Part shown: one piece after another, positions 50,515 through 63,217 of the stretch
Layout: each line of letters opens with the position of its first letter
Numbering within the stretch: position 1 is the stretch's first letter
Source: Theodoxus fluviatilis
Taxonomy: Eukaryota > Mollusca > Gastropoda > Cycloneritida > Neritidae
NCBI GenBank assembly: GCA_034096865.1
Contig: JAWQFJ010012442.1
Span: 1 to 64,000 of the forward strand
DNA length: 64,000 nt
Direction: 5' to 3'
The notes under the pieces: generated by a model
Databases searched by the model: none
Told to the model about the DNA's origin: nothing
The model's input: the letters and a program-made list of their open reading frames with translations, nothing else
Made by a program: the position numbers and the translations under genes

Positions 50515-50883
50515 TGTGTTGACTGTGCCTCAAAAATCTGAAAAGCAGAGAGATGCATACATCAACAGAAACCTTTCTAAACCCATACTGAAAATTGAAA
50601 TTGCTCATCCATTCACTGAATAAAAACAGCTAGAAACCTGCACAAGCAACAGTGCTTCAGATTGTTGGCGCGCCCGCGCCATTGGCGCATATTTTATCAG
50701 AATGGCGCGTTACTTTCAATGTGTGTGCGCCAGCCGGGCGCGTCATAAAAATCGCCAACTTGTATCGATCCTCGGTCTGTCTGTACCACTAAACCACACC
50801 AAGTATATGTGGCCGCACCACGGAGTACCAAAACCGACGCCAACCTGTTGCTTTGCCTAGCATCGATGCATCGCTCTGTGTGA

Positions 50884-51799
50884 TTGGCTAACAAAGTAAC
50901 AGCCAGCAGACAACCAATCAGCGAACATCTATCAGTTTACCTTGCACAGACTCGCACTCGTGTGCGGAATCAAGATGCCACAGATTCGCAGAAGAAAAGG
51001 CTTAGAAAAGAAACTGAAGAAAACCAACGTCAGTTGACGTTGTCTTCAATGTTTTGCACGAATAAAGCAAGCGGTAACTGTTTAGTTTTTATCTCTTACT
51101 AGCTCAGGCTTCCAAAGCTGATGTACATGTGGAGCAGTGCAAGTCTGATCTGAATCACCTGGTTGACAACCCAGACAATGTCAACACCTGAGTGCACTGA
51201 AACAGGACTTTGATCTCGAAGAAAAGACCTACATGCAGTGTAAAAATCACCATTCTGGTTCCGAATGTCTCCTCTACTCTGCTGCCCTCATTTGTAGAAG
51301 AAGTCCTCTCCAATCTGGATAAGAGATTTCCTGATGCGGAGCTGCTCCAGGCATTCAACGTTCTAGCTATGAGGCCGATTTCATTTGTTGACAAGAACAA
51401 GCTGGATGACTGGGGCATGGAACAAATGGAGAAACTTCTTCAACAGTTTGCTACAAGAAGACCCACTCCTGGGACGAGACTTGGCAAGAATGGAGGCTGC
51501 TCAAGAGAACAGTTCTCAGTGAACACTTTCCCAGAGATGATTTCGTCACCCTTTGGCAGATGATCGCCAAATTCTACCCTGAAGCTGATGATTTTCCAAA
51601 TTTAAAGAAGCTGACAGCTGTGGCCCTGGCCCTGCACATCCACACAGCAGACTGTGAAATATCGTTCTCTGTGCAAAACTACGTCCAAACACAGAGGAGG
51701 AGAGCACTCTTTAGCACACACTGTGACCAGCTGATGAGGGTGTGCATTGATGGACCCATCTTCCAGGACATGCCCTTTAACCGTGCAGTGCAGGTGTGA
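50884..51799 (+). pseudogene. hAT transposase remnant with C-terminal dimerisation region
   Basis: The N-terminal piece (about 50884-51080) is basic with KKRLRKETEENQRQLTL. The middle of the protein is largely missing. The frame at 51290-51440 reads VEEVLSNLDKRFPDAELLQ, and after a frameshift TWQEWRLLKR leads to the conserved hAT C-terminal region (FPNLKKLTAVALALHIHTAD, CEISFSVQNY, LMRVCIDGP) and a stop at 51799. The glutamate of the ADCE motif is present. The zinc-finger/BED region and most of the catalytic domain are absent. Confidence 0.85.
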
Positions 51800-52246
51800 G
51801 CGGAAAGTCGCAACCGCTACCTGTTCAAGAAGAACTAGGGCATGAGACTGTCCTAGGTCCTATTGATGGAGTTATTCAGAAGGAAATTCTGTGGACTGTT
51901 GTGTATTTGTGTGTGTAATTTGTTGGATGGCAAAAAACAAGTTGAGACTAAACTCTTTGGACTCGCTGCAACATTTTTGTGGTGTGTATGTGTGTAGAGG
52001 AGTGATTTTGTGTTGTGTTTGACTGGTTGAAGCAGATCTCTGTTAGATTTCATTGTGTTAGGCCCTAAAACCAAGTTTGTTTAAACAAAACATCATGCTA
52101 CCAAGAAAGAATAGAGTGGGTTTTGAGTGATCATGACTCTGTGTCCACAGAACGAAATGTTAAAAGAGACAATAAAACAACTGAAAGACACACAGCTTGA
52201 CATGTGTTTGTTTATTTATTTATTTTTTGCTTTTTTAATTATTCAT

Positions 52247-52276
52247 TTGTGTGTGTGTGGGGGGGGGGGGGGGGGC
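52247..52276. repeat. (GT)n plus G-run
   Basis: A short GT stretch leads into about 17 G residues, near the right end of the hAT-like element. Confidence 0.85.
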
Positions 52277-52454
52277 GGGGATCTGTAGGGGTGTCATGTG
52301 TGGGGTGGAGGGTCATTCTGTTTGAAGTGAAGGTTCGATTGTTAGATTGTTAATCACTTAATGACCCATGTTTTTCAAAATTGACCCATCGTTTTGCCTG
52401 GCCATGGGTCATTGGGCCCATGAAGTCTGAAAACAATCTGAAGCACTGAAGCAA

Positions 52455-54070
52455 TATCCAGCATAATACATGATCTGTACCAAAAGGAACATTTCCAATG
52501 ACTTCAAATGAAAGGCCAACTTTCATTATTTCCAAATCAGAACAGAACAATCAGCATGTTGAGGAAACAGCCTAAGAGCCAAAGAGAGCAAAAGCAAACA
52601 AACATGGAGAAACAGTTCTGCTGCTGGGTGTCCAGTATAAGTAACCCATGCCCTGGCTGCCCTGTAACAAACTGCTAATTATATAAAATATGAAGAAGAA
52701 GAAAAAGTGACAAGACAATTGGGCTGGGTCCACTATTTTCCTCAGTTTGCAGTGCGGAGCTGCTAAAGTGTCTCTCTTCTTTTTTTTACTTCTTTCAAGC
52801 AAGGATGCAGTTTGGAAGTTTTGCAGCACCATCAAATTTAAGTAGTCTTCGTGGAGCCAGTCCACATCAATTAAAAATAATAATTCTTTCCTCAGGGTAA
52901 CTTTATTTTCGTGGAACTGAGCAAACAGGTTTCCCGATCATCAAGTTTCTGACTGCTCCGAAATAGTACCATGGATTATTACCTTACTACAGCAAACGAG
53001 GGAATAGTAGCAAGATTTCGCACTGCACCTCAACATCTCCATGTACTCAACTGCTTTGTCACAGGACTACATACATCACGACAAGAATTAAGAGCAAGCT
53101 GCCACCACTTTCTTCATAAGAACACTTACTTAGTCCCCAAACTTGCTACAGATACATGACAGGATATGGATCTCTAAATCTGCATCGAGTAAAATGTTAA
53201 GACTATATAAAAAAAGAGCAGTGTCTTTTTCATCACCCGACTAACAGGAATACGTGGGGTACTCGCCGAACCAGCAAGACGAATTTCGATGGTATATTTC
53301 CTTTCACCCGCCGCTGCTACCTACGAAATACGGTTGAGAGAGAACCTTTGGCTGTAATCAGACACCAGTAGCAAAACAAAAACTGTACAGTTTCGATGTA
53401 GTGCAAATCCGTGAAATCGTGCCCATGCGGTCGAGCTAAACCTTCCCAGACTGGATGCCAGGAACGGGAGTCATCATCAGGGAGCGCGAAAGCAAGCAGA
53501 ATCCAATCCCATAGAAGCGACTGTTGGACATTGCCATAACAAAAGAACGGCAATCGCCTACTGGTAACGGAAAAATCCATAACAATGATTCCAGAGCCGT
53601 TGGTTGAAATGACTACAAAGGTGATTGTCGAACATGCTACTGTAACGTAATTCTGGCACCCACAGACATTGTTACCTCATGCAAACTGCTAAAATGATGA
53701 GAACCACGGCGTCTGCTGCGCAATGTAACGAATGTTTCGTAAACAGATTTGAACGAGTCAAAGGCGTTACATTCGCCGCTTTTGCGACGTCATCCGCTAA
53801 AACCGTACCTATGGTTCCAATTAACACTTGTAATTCGTGTATCAGTGCAATAAACAATAAGAAAAACATATTAGAAGAAACTGATGTCATGCAGACAAAA
53901 TGGCTGCAGGAGTCGGTTTTTTGTCTGCACAACGGCATTATGAGCGACTTAATCGATCACAGGTTTAAAAATAGCAAAATACGATATTGTGACCCAAGAG
54001 CAAATGAATACACATTACATTGGTGGCGCGCGATGGTAAAAAGGGACCTCAAGAAGCGAAATCCACTTAC
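52455..54070 (-). other. NAP1L first intron, upstream part, nothing firmly recognised
   Basis: Between the hAT-like element and the putative first exon I find no repeat borders. Open frames at 53317-53580 (-) and 53679-54086 (+, 135 aa) show no known domain. The latter overlaps the putative donor of the non-coding exon and is more likely chance. Confidence 0.4.
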
Positions 54071-54250
54071 TTCCAGTCGGGACTGAAAACACGAGGGTTA
54101 TGGTGGGAGAGATGGCTGGAACTGGCGTAAACCACCTCATGATTGGCCCAGTGTGACGTCGGCAAGATAATCGACCAATCAGAACAGCCGTTCTATTTGT
54201 CCTCTGAGTCTCTGAAATCAGTTGGCGCGTAATCTCTGCACGGCATGTGA
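54071..54250 (-). promoter_or_regulatory. Putative NAP1L promoter and non-coding first exon
   Basis: On the - strand CTGGAA|gtaagt at 54071/54070 is a strong donor. It can splice to the acceptor (cttttcag) at 50538, whose exon carries 23 bases of 5' UTR and the ATG at 50514. Just upstream of it are ATTGG near 54178, a CRE-like TGACGTC (54154-54160) and a CCAAT at about 54143-54147. No TATA box is evident. The assignment rests on sequence patterns only. Confidence 0.45.
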
Positions 54251-56128
54251 GAAACTTCGCTCTCCAAATTACGAAAAGCATCTACGAACTGGGTATTCAC
54301 AGGCGTTAAATACTGTCATCTACGTCAGTTGTTTAATGTATTGACTTTGTGCTGTAGAGTGAAATAGAAAGCAGTGTTTGCAAGCGGAGGGTAAATCATC
54401 TAAATGCACTCTAGTGGTGGCAGTAGATTCACTGCTGACCTTAGATTATCAAGCACCTAATCTAAACCCAGTGATTAGAGTTCAGCCTTAGTTCGGAGCC
54501 TACAGTGTCTCTTCCATTGTGTTTCTCGTGTCGTTTTGAGTACATATAGTTAAGTTGTGATGAGACAGCATTCAGTAATATTCACATCACTCTCATCAAG
54601 CCTGAATAGCAAAGTAAGGGCATTCCAGAAGTTGAAATATCGAGTTGTACTGGTGGTCATGGACCTGAAGTTAGAAACTCAAGCAAGGGTGTGTGATTGC
54701 TGAGAGAAAGAGATCGAACCTACAGACTCGGTTGGATCAGAGACACTATAACATAATGGACTGCTGACTGACCTCTCAGTGTATTGTCTAAATATAGTCG
54801 CAGTGCTGTCTTCGCCACTCCGCCTTAGTTCTGGCAAAGATCATTTCCGGTTTCCGATGTCTACAGAATGCAAGATACTTTATTGTCCTCATTGTTACAA
54901 GGAAATTTGTTTTGTCGGTGGCAAAAACATAATACATACAAAAACAGTAACATGCAAGAAGTTCAACATTAATTAACTCAATCACAGCGCTCAAGTTATG
55001 GAGTCCACACACTAATCATTGGCCATAAAATAAGATAGCATGCAATTGTATCATAATTTTTTACTCTAACAAATGTAATAACACCATGTTACTTCAAGTA
55101 AATATACATACTGAACACTCGCATCAGATATAGTAAACAGAAAGACACAATAAGATAGGACACAGTTAGCGCTACATCATAGGCAATTCAATTTAATAGA
55201 GAAACATTCTACATAGCAACAAGTAATCACAGAAGGAACAAAAGACACAAGCATGCACATCAAACAACCATCGTCACGCAATCACACATACCAGATCTTC
55301 AACCATAAACCCCCCCCCCCCCCCCCCCCCTCCCCAATCATGTTCTTCATCCTGCATCACAACACAATCACAGGAAAGACAAGACACAGGCATGCACATC
55401 AACAATCACACTCACACAGCATACATAATCATCAACGCATAACGTATGCATTCCCCCTCACCCCACCCCCCACCCCTTACCCCCACCCCCCACCCCCACC
55501 CCACACACACACTCTCACATGTTCATCCTTGTTGGCACAGACATAGTTCACACCATTCATAGTCCTTCCTGTCACAGTCCACTTCACAGCACTACAAGTC
55601 CTCATAGTCCCAGTTCACAATACTCCAATCCTCCGTCATAAATCACATCAATCCTGGTCACATAGTCACAGCTCTCATCACTCATCCTCACAGTCACAGT
55701 TCACATCACCCACTCTTCAGTCACAGTTCGCGTCACTCCTGGTCCCACAGTCACGTCAAGTCTCACAACAATCTTCATGCATACTAGTTACTACCCATTC
55801 ACCGGGACTCGTTGAAGAGACGGATGGCTGTCGGGAGGAACGGTAATCGAGGAGATACTTGAGGAAAGTACGCAGCATTTACTGAAAATAAGTAATTGAA
55901 AAAAAGGAATGAACATTGAAATAGTATATTATGCATAATTGTCAATCTGTAGCTACATCAGCTCGGACAGCGTAGATGAGATAATACAGGACAGACAAAG
56001 AGCGAGTCGACGCTTCATGAATTAAGTCAGTTGGCAAATATATTATCAATCAGAAAATATTTTTTTAATGAGTAGGATGGTGTTGTAAGTAAGAGACATT
56101 GCTGCTAAACGTTTCTTAAACATGTGAA
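54251..56128. other. Intergenic, with C-runs and degenerate CACAGTCACAGTT repeats
   Basis: A C-run of about 21 occurs at 55310-55330 and a CCCCACC-rich stretch at 55455-55505. From 55535 to 55770 a degenerate unit like CACAGTCACAGTTCACATCA is repeated several times. No exon, tRNA or transposon end was recognised. Confidence 0.5.
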
Positions 56129-56129
56129 A

Positions 56130-58960
56130 TGCATCACCTCACCTCACCTCATTCCCTTGACCGCTCTGGCCGTCGGGAGGACATGAGGGACGACGACACG
56201 GAGATCCTCCGCCATTCAAGTCTGTTGGTGGCTGTTTCGAGCAGCTCTTTCATGAGGATTGCCGTCCACTCCTTGACGTTATCCGTCCAGCTCTTTCTCT
56301 GTCGACCACGGCGACGACCGCTCTCTAGTGTGCCCTGCAGTACAGTCTTGCACAGGGAGTCGTGCCTGGTGACGTGGCCAAACCAGGCCAGCTTGCGTCG
56401 CTTGACGGTCGCCAGAAGAGGTTCCTGTGGGCCTTCTTCTAGCTTCTCGCCGTTCATGGTGATGTCTGCACTGGTGTCGGTCGTGCTGTTCACCATCGTT
56501 TTTTATTTCTCCGTGCTGACCTCCATCCCACATGCTCTCGCTCTGTCTGCAAGTCTGTCGATGATGTCTTGCAGTTCACTGTTGCTGCCGCCCATAAGGT
56601 CGATGTCATAGGCGAATTTGAGGTTGGATATAGGCCTACCGCCGATGGAGATGGACGTGTGGTGGTCTTGGAGGGTCTCCTGCATGATCTTCTCAAGGAA
56701 GAAGTTGAACAGGACGGGCGAAAGCAGACATCCCTGGCGGACGCCTACTGTTGTCCTGAAGAAGTCCCCCATCTCTCCGTTGAGTAGGACTGCGCTGCTG
56801 GCGTTCTTGTAAAGTTCCTGGATGACTTGCACCAGCCCTTCCTCTATGTTGAACCCTCTCAGGACCTGCCAGAGGCCGTCGTGCCACACACGGTCGAAAG
56901 CCTTCTTAAAGTCAATGAAGTTGTGGAAGAGCTCTCGTTGGTCTTGTAGGTGCTTCTCAATGATGATCCTGCAGTTGAAGATCTGTTCTACCGTGCTCCG
57001 CCCAGCCCTGAAGCCAGCTTGCTCCTCCGCCAGCAGTTCCTCAGCCTTACTCTTCAGGCGGTTGAGGATGATGCGTAGCATGACCTTGCTGGAGTGGCTG
57101 ATGAGGCTGATGGTGCGGTAGTTCTGGCACAGTTTAAGGTTGCTCTTCTTCGGTAGTGGGATGACCAGAGACTGGGTCCACTCCTTGGGCCACTTCTTCT
57201 CCTCCCAGATCTTCTGGCATAGTGCTGTCAGCGCTGCAGTGGTCGCCTCTCCTCCATGCTTCAGCAGCTCAGAAGGGACGTTGTCCACTCCCTGTGACTT
57301 CCCTGCCTTCAGACTCCGCACTGCCTCCTCCACCTCTGCCTTCAGTATAGACGGACTGGTGTCATCCACTTCTGGTCTAGGGTCGTTGTTTAGGAGACTA
57401 GGGTCTGGTTGAAGCGGGTAGTTGTAGAGGTCGCTGCAGTATTCAGTCCACCTCTTTAGGACTGCGGCACTCTCGGTCAGGAGGTTCCCGTCAGCGTCTG
57501 CAATGACAGTGGCCTTGGGCTGACTGGTCTTGGTGAGGGTCCTGAGGGTGCTGTAGGCCTGCTTACCGCCGCCCGAGGTAATCTCCTTGCCGATGATGTT
57601 ATACTGCTCCTCAATCCACTCCTCCTTGGCCTCCTTCATCTTCTTCCTGACTTCTCTGTTGGCTTTCTGGTACTCTTTCCTGGCGAGTTGGCTGGTGTAC
57701 TTCTTGTGCCTCAACTCTCTTCTCTTATCACAGAGGTTCAGGGTCTCGTTGGTCACCCAGGGCTTGTTCTTCCACCTCTCTCTCTCAAGAACTTCCTCGG
57801 CTGACGACAACAGGACTTCCTTGATGTTGTTGGTGATGGTGTCAATGTCGCTGTTTACGACGTTTAGGGCTGCAAGCTTTCCGCCTATGTGGGCCTGGAA
57901 TGCCTCTGCTATCTCTGGGTCTCTCAGTTTTTCTAGGTCAAATCTGATGCGAGGGTTCTTGGCGGTGCGCTTGCTCCTCAGCTTCAGCTTGATGGTGGTA
58001 AGCACTAGGTCGTGGTCACTGCCGATGTCCGCGCCCGGAAACGTTCTTGTGTTCGCCTTGTTGATGCTGGACTTGAACCGCTGCGGCACCAGTATGAAGT
58101 CGATCTGGTTGTGTACTTCTCCGTTCGGAGCATGCCAGGTCGTTGTTCTGGACGGCTTGTGTGGATGCAGCGTGTTGGCCAGGGTGAGTCGGTGGCTTCT
58201 GGCGAACTCAAGAAGTCTGAGCCCTCTGTCGTTGGTCTCTCCTATGCCGAATCTTCCTACTGTCCCTGGCCAGTCTTGGTAGGCGTCTGGTCCAACTTTT
58301 GCGTTCCAGTCGCCTTGGATGATGAGGATGTCTTTCTTCGGGACCTTGGCTATGATGCACTCTATCTGTTCGTAAAACTGTTCAATCTCCTCGTCTTCGT
58401 AGTCTGATGTTGGAGCGTAGACCTGGATGATGGTAATGTTGTGTGGTCTCGCTGAAATACGTATGGAGATGAGCCTACTGGAGACAGGGGTGCAGCTGGT
58501 AACACTATTGACTACCTCTTTTCTAACGATTACAGCGACCCCGTGTTGATATTTTGTGTCTTCTCCGCTGAACCAGATCTTGTGCCCTTCGTCTGTTGAT
58601 GTTTCTCCAAAGCCCAGCCACCTGACCTCGGCTAGTCCGATGATGTCCCAACGGTATCGCTTCAGCTCGTGTGTGAGTTCGTGGATCTTGCCGCATGCAT
58701 GGAGAGTTCTTACGTTCCATGTTCCTATGGTTGTACCCTTTGTTGGCAACTTGATTGATGTCGTAGCTCCAGTAGCCCACTTGTCGCATCCACCCTGGAG
58801 GCTGGCAGTGGAGTGCGCGGTCGTTGTTGTTCCGGGCCCCGACCAATCCGGCTTAGTATTCTGTTGTCTTGTCCTCATCATGTCCTTTCAGTGGACTTGG
58901 GTCAATCTTGGCGGCGCCCGTCTCCTCTCCAAGAACTTGTAGCTGGGCGTCGAAACGTGC
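56130..58960 (-). mobile_element. RTE-clade LINE, near full length, inactive
   Basis: The element is read on the - strand. The 5' leader begins near 58960, one long open frame follows, and the 3' end is a short GAGGTGAGGTGAGGTGATG tail at about 56150-56130, as in RTE elements. It lies upstream of NAP1L. Confidence 0.9.
56149..58881 (-). pseudogene. RTE endonuclease/reverse transcriptase with lost catalytic Asp and C-terminal deletion
   Basis: The open frame 58881-56503 encodes 792 aa. The AP-endonuclease comes first (GTWNVRTLHACGK, DIIGLAEVRWLG, GDWNAKVGPD, GSDHDLVLTTIK), then a linker and the reverse transcriptase (AGKSQGVDNVPSELLK, PLPKKSNLKLCQNYRTISLI, IDFKKAFDRVWH, VGVRQGCLLSPVLF). Motif C reads FAYDIDLMGG: the first Asp of the usual FADD is Tyr (codon at 56610-56608), a single-base change that should abolish polymerase activity. 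The frame ends at a TAA after MEVSTEK. Beyond it, sequence continues in frame (MVNSTTDTSADITMNGEKLE) and then jumps by deletion to the C-terminal AWFGHVTRHDSLCKTVLQG block, ending at 56149. Confidence 0.93.
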
Positions 58961-59719
58961 CAGCCCCCTCACTTCATTTCGCTCGCCAGCAGAAGCGGGT
59001 ACCAGGGTGTGGTTGGGTCAAGTTCCCAGAACCAGAAGTGAGAGTTGAGTGTCAGGTGAGATCCAGTGTGCCTGTCCTCCCGAGGGAGCTGCTGACAGGT
59101 GACAAAGGTACCATCTCTACGTTGACACCCCAAATACATAGAACAGGTTAAAGACACTACGTCTAGATATATATACACAGCTATTGACGGCGGCCAGTTT
59201 CTATAATGTGTATGTGCCTGATACATGGAATTTGTTATCGTCGTTGTGTTTTCTTATTCTGTGGAACGACAGCCCTCTATTTAGGCCTGTGCAGGCTCCA
59301 CAACCAACAACTGCACAGTTATTTCCTGGCATGTAGTGTCAAAACCCTCTGAATCCCACAGATGTAGAGTAGCTGGAATGGTTCCACTGTGCTTTTAAGC
59401 AGACGCTACGTCAAAGAACACACTTCATATTCAACGAATTGTCAGTCCAACTTCAACCTCTGACTCTACGATCCGCAAATTACATCATGTTTTTGCACAA
59501 CTGAATTCAGCTAGAGATAAAGCACAACACAAGAAATAAGCATTACATTCTATTGCTGTGTGGACAGTGGAACCGGCCCAGACTTACACCGGAAGAGAGC
59601 ATTGCCAGAACTTTGGTTTCCTGCTCAAGACGGCACTGGCAGGCGCGTTTTGCGCAGACAGCGATCCAGCTACTATAGTATCTCTGGTTGGATTTCTGCT
59701 CATATGTTGGCACTAGAAG
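58961..59719. other. Intergenic sequence, nothing recognised
   Basis: The first 200 bases may be the leader of the RTE element. The remainder shows no exon or repeat border. Confidence 0.4.
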
Positions 59720-59947
59720 CTTGAGAGGGGGGTGAGTGTGTGTGTAGATTAGATTACTATAGGAAAGTAAAAACAGCGAAACTAAGGAAGGAAATGGAAC
59801 TGTTGCCAGTAACACATCACAATGCAAGGCTTGCTTGAGAGGGGGGTGAGTGTGTGTGTAGATTAGATTACTATAGGAAAGTAAAAACAGCGAAACTAAG
59901 GAAGGAAATGGAACTGTTGCCAGTAACACATCACAATGCAAGGCTTG
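59720..59947. repeat. Perfect 114-bp tandem duplication
   Basis: The block beginning CTTGAGAGGGGGGTGAGTGT occurs twice, at 59720 and 59834, with no difference that I can see. This indicates a very recent duplication or an assembly artefact. The - strand open frame across it is an artefact of the repeat. Confidence 0.95.
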
Positions 59948-62742
59948 CTCAGTTGCTGATGATATGTACTTAAACATGTTGCAACAAGATCAAACCTGTA
60001 ATAAGGGATGTCTGTTCTAGCTATGTGTGTATGTAACAAAAATGTAAAACTTTAATATTCGAATTTGTGTTCATTCTGCATGATGACTATTTGATCATTA
60101 AGTTTCATGACTGGTAATATTTTTACGAGCTCAACAAGTGTGGTGGCACTATAAATTCAGGTCAAGTTGAAGTATGGGTGCAGCACAGGCTGTATATATG
60201 GTTGTTGTGGAGCCACACCAGAAAGACAAATCTTCCTCCTTGCAGCACCTAATTAGTAACTTAGCAAAAGATATGAAGGCAACTGGTAGTTAGCAGATGC
60301 AAGAGGGAGACAGACTACAAAAGGGAGAGGAACAAAGAACCCAGCTTTTAAGGGATTTGGATTTGAACTCGAGTGTAAAACTGCTGCAAGAGACTGCCTG
60401 TTCCACACTGTCCTCTGCCTCCATCTCCAAAGCTGTCCACCTTGCTTTTGACCTTTGTGAATGTGGGCAATCCAGAGCTGTTGGACATGAATTTACACTT
60501 TGTTGTTGTTGAACAGGATAGGTCCCTTGTGTGCCTTTGACACTGGGTCATGTCTTGGATCTCTTAGATCCTCTTGGTTGAACAATTTCACCCCGTTTTT
60601 TCATATTCCTTTTAAATATTAAAAATGTTTGTTTGCTGCTAGCATGTACCAGTACAGCTAAATGAGATAAGCTGAGAATTATGAGGTTGGCAGTGAAATA
60701 TGAATCCTAAGTGCAACATTTTCCTGATGTTATAGTACTATGAAATTTTCATTGCAGTTTTCAATTCAAAAAGCATAAGTCAGCAGCTAATAGTACATCA
60801 ACTTTATTCTGAACATTTATACATCGTGAACAGGACACCTGCAACATGAATGACAAAACAATGCATGGTCATAATGAAACGTGCACAAGCACCAACTGTA
60901 CAATCCAACACTGTAGTGTCCAAGTGCTTGGAATGCAGCACATAGACCTAACTTTCATGGTAAAAGGCCTTGTGCATCTTAACATCAAGGACAGGTACAA
61001 AGCTAGGAAACATCAACTGGCCAATAACTTCCACATAACTACTTCCAAAGATAATCGGATCTTCTGAGAGTATTTGATACAGGCAGAAAAAAATGCATGC
61101 TCCCACTGTCACAACACTACTGCTCAGTCTTTATGAGCATAAGTCAGTCTGAAAAGCTTGTCCATAGCCTCGTAAGTGCACACTTTTTTTAAATCTCAGA
61201 GGAATGAAAAACAAGGCCATCGATGCAACCTCCATTTTGCTATAAATATGAAGGTATTCAGTCATGCAGCATCAGCCCAGAATCATTCCAGCAAAGTCTG
61301 AAACCTTCAATAAGTGTGCACCTCTCTTTTCTGGGAGAGCATGAACAGTATATCAATGATTCTCTGGCTCTACTATCAACACAACATTCAAAGCCTCAGC
61401 CTTTGGAATCAAAGCCAACACCAAACTTACAGGTACGGGTGTTATTGACCCACTGTCCTACCACAGCAGCTATTATCTTAGTGCCATCATAACTCTCTAG
61501 GGAGTAATGGATGCCAACTGATGACCTATCTCCCAAGAGAGAGTTCCAGTGCCAAATGGCCATTTGTTGCCCAAGAACCTTCTAAAACAAAGGTCTGAAT
61601 CCATTCTCTGTGGCCATCCCAGGGAACCTCTCCCCTTAACATTAAATTAATGAATGTTATGAAAGCAGTTTTGCACTCAAGGGCAGTCAATATACATATT
61701 GTTATGAAGATAATTGACACGGTACCTACTTTGTGTGCAGCGAGGGTAAAAGCAGCATGAAATACACCTGTACATGTATTCATTCTTTGACTGCAATTTA
61801 CACTTTAAGCTGAAGAAAGTGGTGCTTATCTTCTGAAGCAACCCTAAAGTCACTTGGTGAGAGTTTTTGTTATAACCCTGCAGTGTTGAATTAAATTGTT
61901 TCACCTGCTGTTGCAAAACGGATTTGTGAAGGAACATTTCTATCTGTGGGACAACAGTGAAACAGTTCCCCTCATGATGCTGTCACCAAACAATGATTTA
62001 ATTCCAAGTATTTATTCATACAAAATAAGGGTTTACAAAAATTGATGCTTCACTGCATACCTAAAGAAAATCAGTGAACAGAATTGAGCGAGAAAGTGAA
62101 ACTAGTCAGCTTGGTATCCTGAACTCTGGAGGCATCTTTCAAACAGCTCCATGCATGCAGCTTGCATGACTAAGTATTCCAAACACAGCATCTCAGTTTT
62201 GAAATACTTTACTCCAAACCAAGACAAGATAGTAGCAATGACAAAGCAAGGCAATTTAGTAAGTGACAAAATTGATAATCTAGTAGAAAAGATTTGTCAA
62301 GACAAAACCTTACACAAGCCCCCACACACACACACACACACACACAAACACGCACAGACATGTACTCAAAATCATGTATATTCATTCTTCCTCAGAAATG
62401 TGTGCATTTCTATACCAGGTCATAATAAATGTAGTGTAGCAAAAACTTGTAGGCAAATCAAATACAAAGCGCTCCATGTTCCATTTCAGATCATTCAGCA
62501 GCAAATATCTACATAAGGCTGCTACAAAAATCACAATCACATATTTAATGTTGCCAACTCTGATACATCACACACATATACACAACACGCAAATTAGAGC
62601 ACCAACACAACCCCAGTCTACCTCACTTTCAACCTTACAAATGCAGAGCATTGTTATTGTAAAATGCCCACGTTATAACAAGTAAAATAAATTTCATACA
62701 CTTTAAAATAACAGCAGATGTTTGATTTCAGTGTTTAATGAA

Positions 62743-62784
<42 letters not shown>

Positions 62785-62900
62785 ACAGCATCAGATATGC
62801 AAAAACAATCCTATAAGTTTTCCTCTACTTGGGATAGGATGGTATGCACAGAAAATTCCATGAGAATGAGATCCACTGAAAGAGTTCTTGCAAGATGGAG
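59948..62900 (-). other. Repeat-poor interval, possibly a - strand 3' UTR
   Basis: There are few interspersed repeats here apart from small (CA)n tracts at 62324-62345 and (TC)n-(AC)n at 62746-62788. On the - strand AATAAA signals occur near 62010 and near 60805. The interval could be the long 3' UTR of the gene whose possible last exon is at 62916-63044. Evidence is weak. Confidence 0.25.
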
Positions 62901-62915
62901 GGACTGAGGACGACT

Positions 62916-63044
62916 GCTGACATCTGTCACACAGAGACCAGCTGAGCAGCTTTGAGGTAACGCACCAAGCATCTCTTCCTGCAGCAGGACTGTGGCATTC
63001 GGTGTCTGCCACGAACACTGCTGGGTGGAGGCAGCGAGCCTGGC
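62916..63044 (-). CDS. Possible terminal coding exon of an unidentified - strand gene
   Basis: On the - strand a plausible acceptor (tttttgttacatgcag) at 63045 opens a segment readable in one frame as PGSLPPPSSVRGRHRMPQSC, CRKRCLVRYLKAAQLVSV and a stop near 62916. The Cys/Arg-rich end looks coding-like, but I do not recognise the family. The other two frames are also open for a while, so coding is not proven. Confidence 0.25.
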
Positions 63045-63217
63045 CTGCATGTAACAAAAATCTAAAGATAAATCATCTCAAAATCAAGACTTTCATTTGT
63101 CTTCATGTCAAAAAATGTTTAATATGTAATCAGTTTTGGTGGTGGTGGTGGTGATGTTGCTCATGAATGCCCATGCACGCACACACGCGCAAACACACAC
63201 ATACCAAAAACACACAT

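Larger units (their letters stand above)
50650..52448 (+). mobile_element. hAT-like transposon with 6-bp TSD
   Basis: Ends CAGTGCTTCAGATTGTT and the reverse complement are flanked by AAGCAA on both sides (50644-50649 and 52449-52454). Inside is a broken + strand hAT transposase. hAT elements normally duplicate 8 bases; here only six match. It lies in the first intron of NAP1L, upstream of the start codon exon. Confidence 0.82.

Noticed and set aside
53679..54086. 135-aa + strand open frame as a gene
   Set aside because: No domain, no supporting splice or promoter signals, and it overlaps the putative NAP1L first exon donor. I cannot exclude it but do not support it.
56503..58881. 792-aa open frame as a host gene
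   Set aside because: Endonuclease plus reverse transcriptase motifs and the GAGGTGA tail show it is an RTE LINE.
59543..59977. 144-aa - strand frame with two identical halves
   Set aside because: It is a by-product of the perfect 114-bp tandem duplication.
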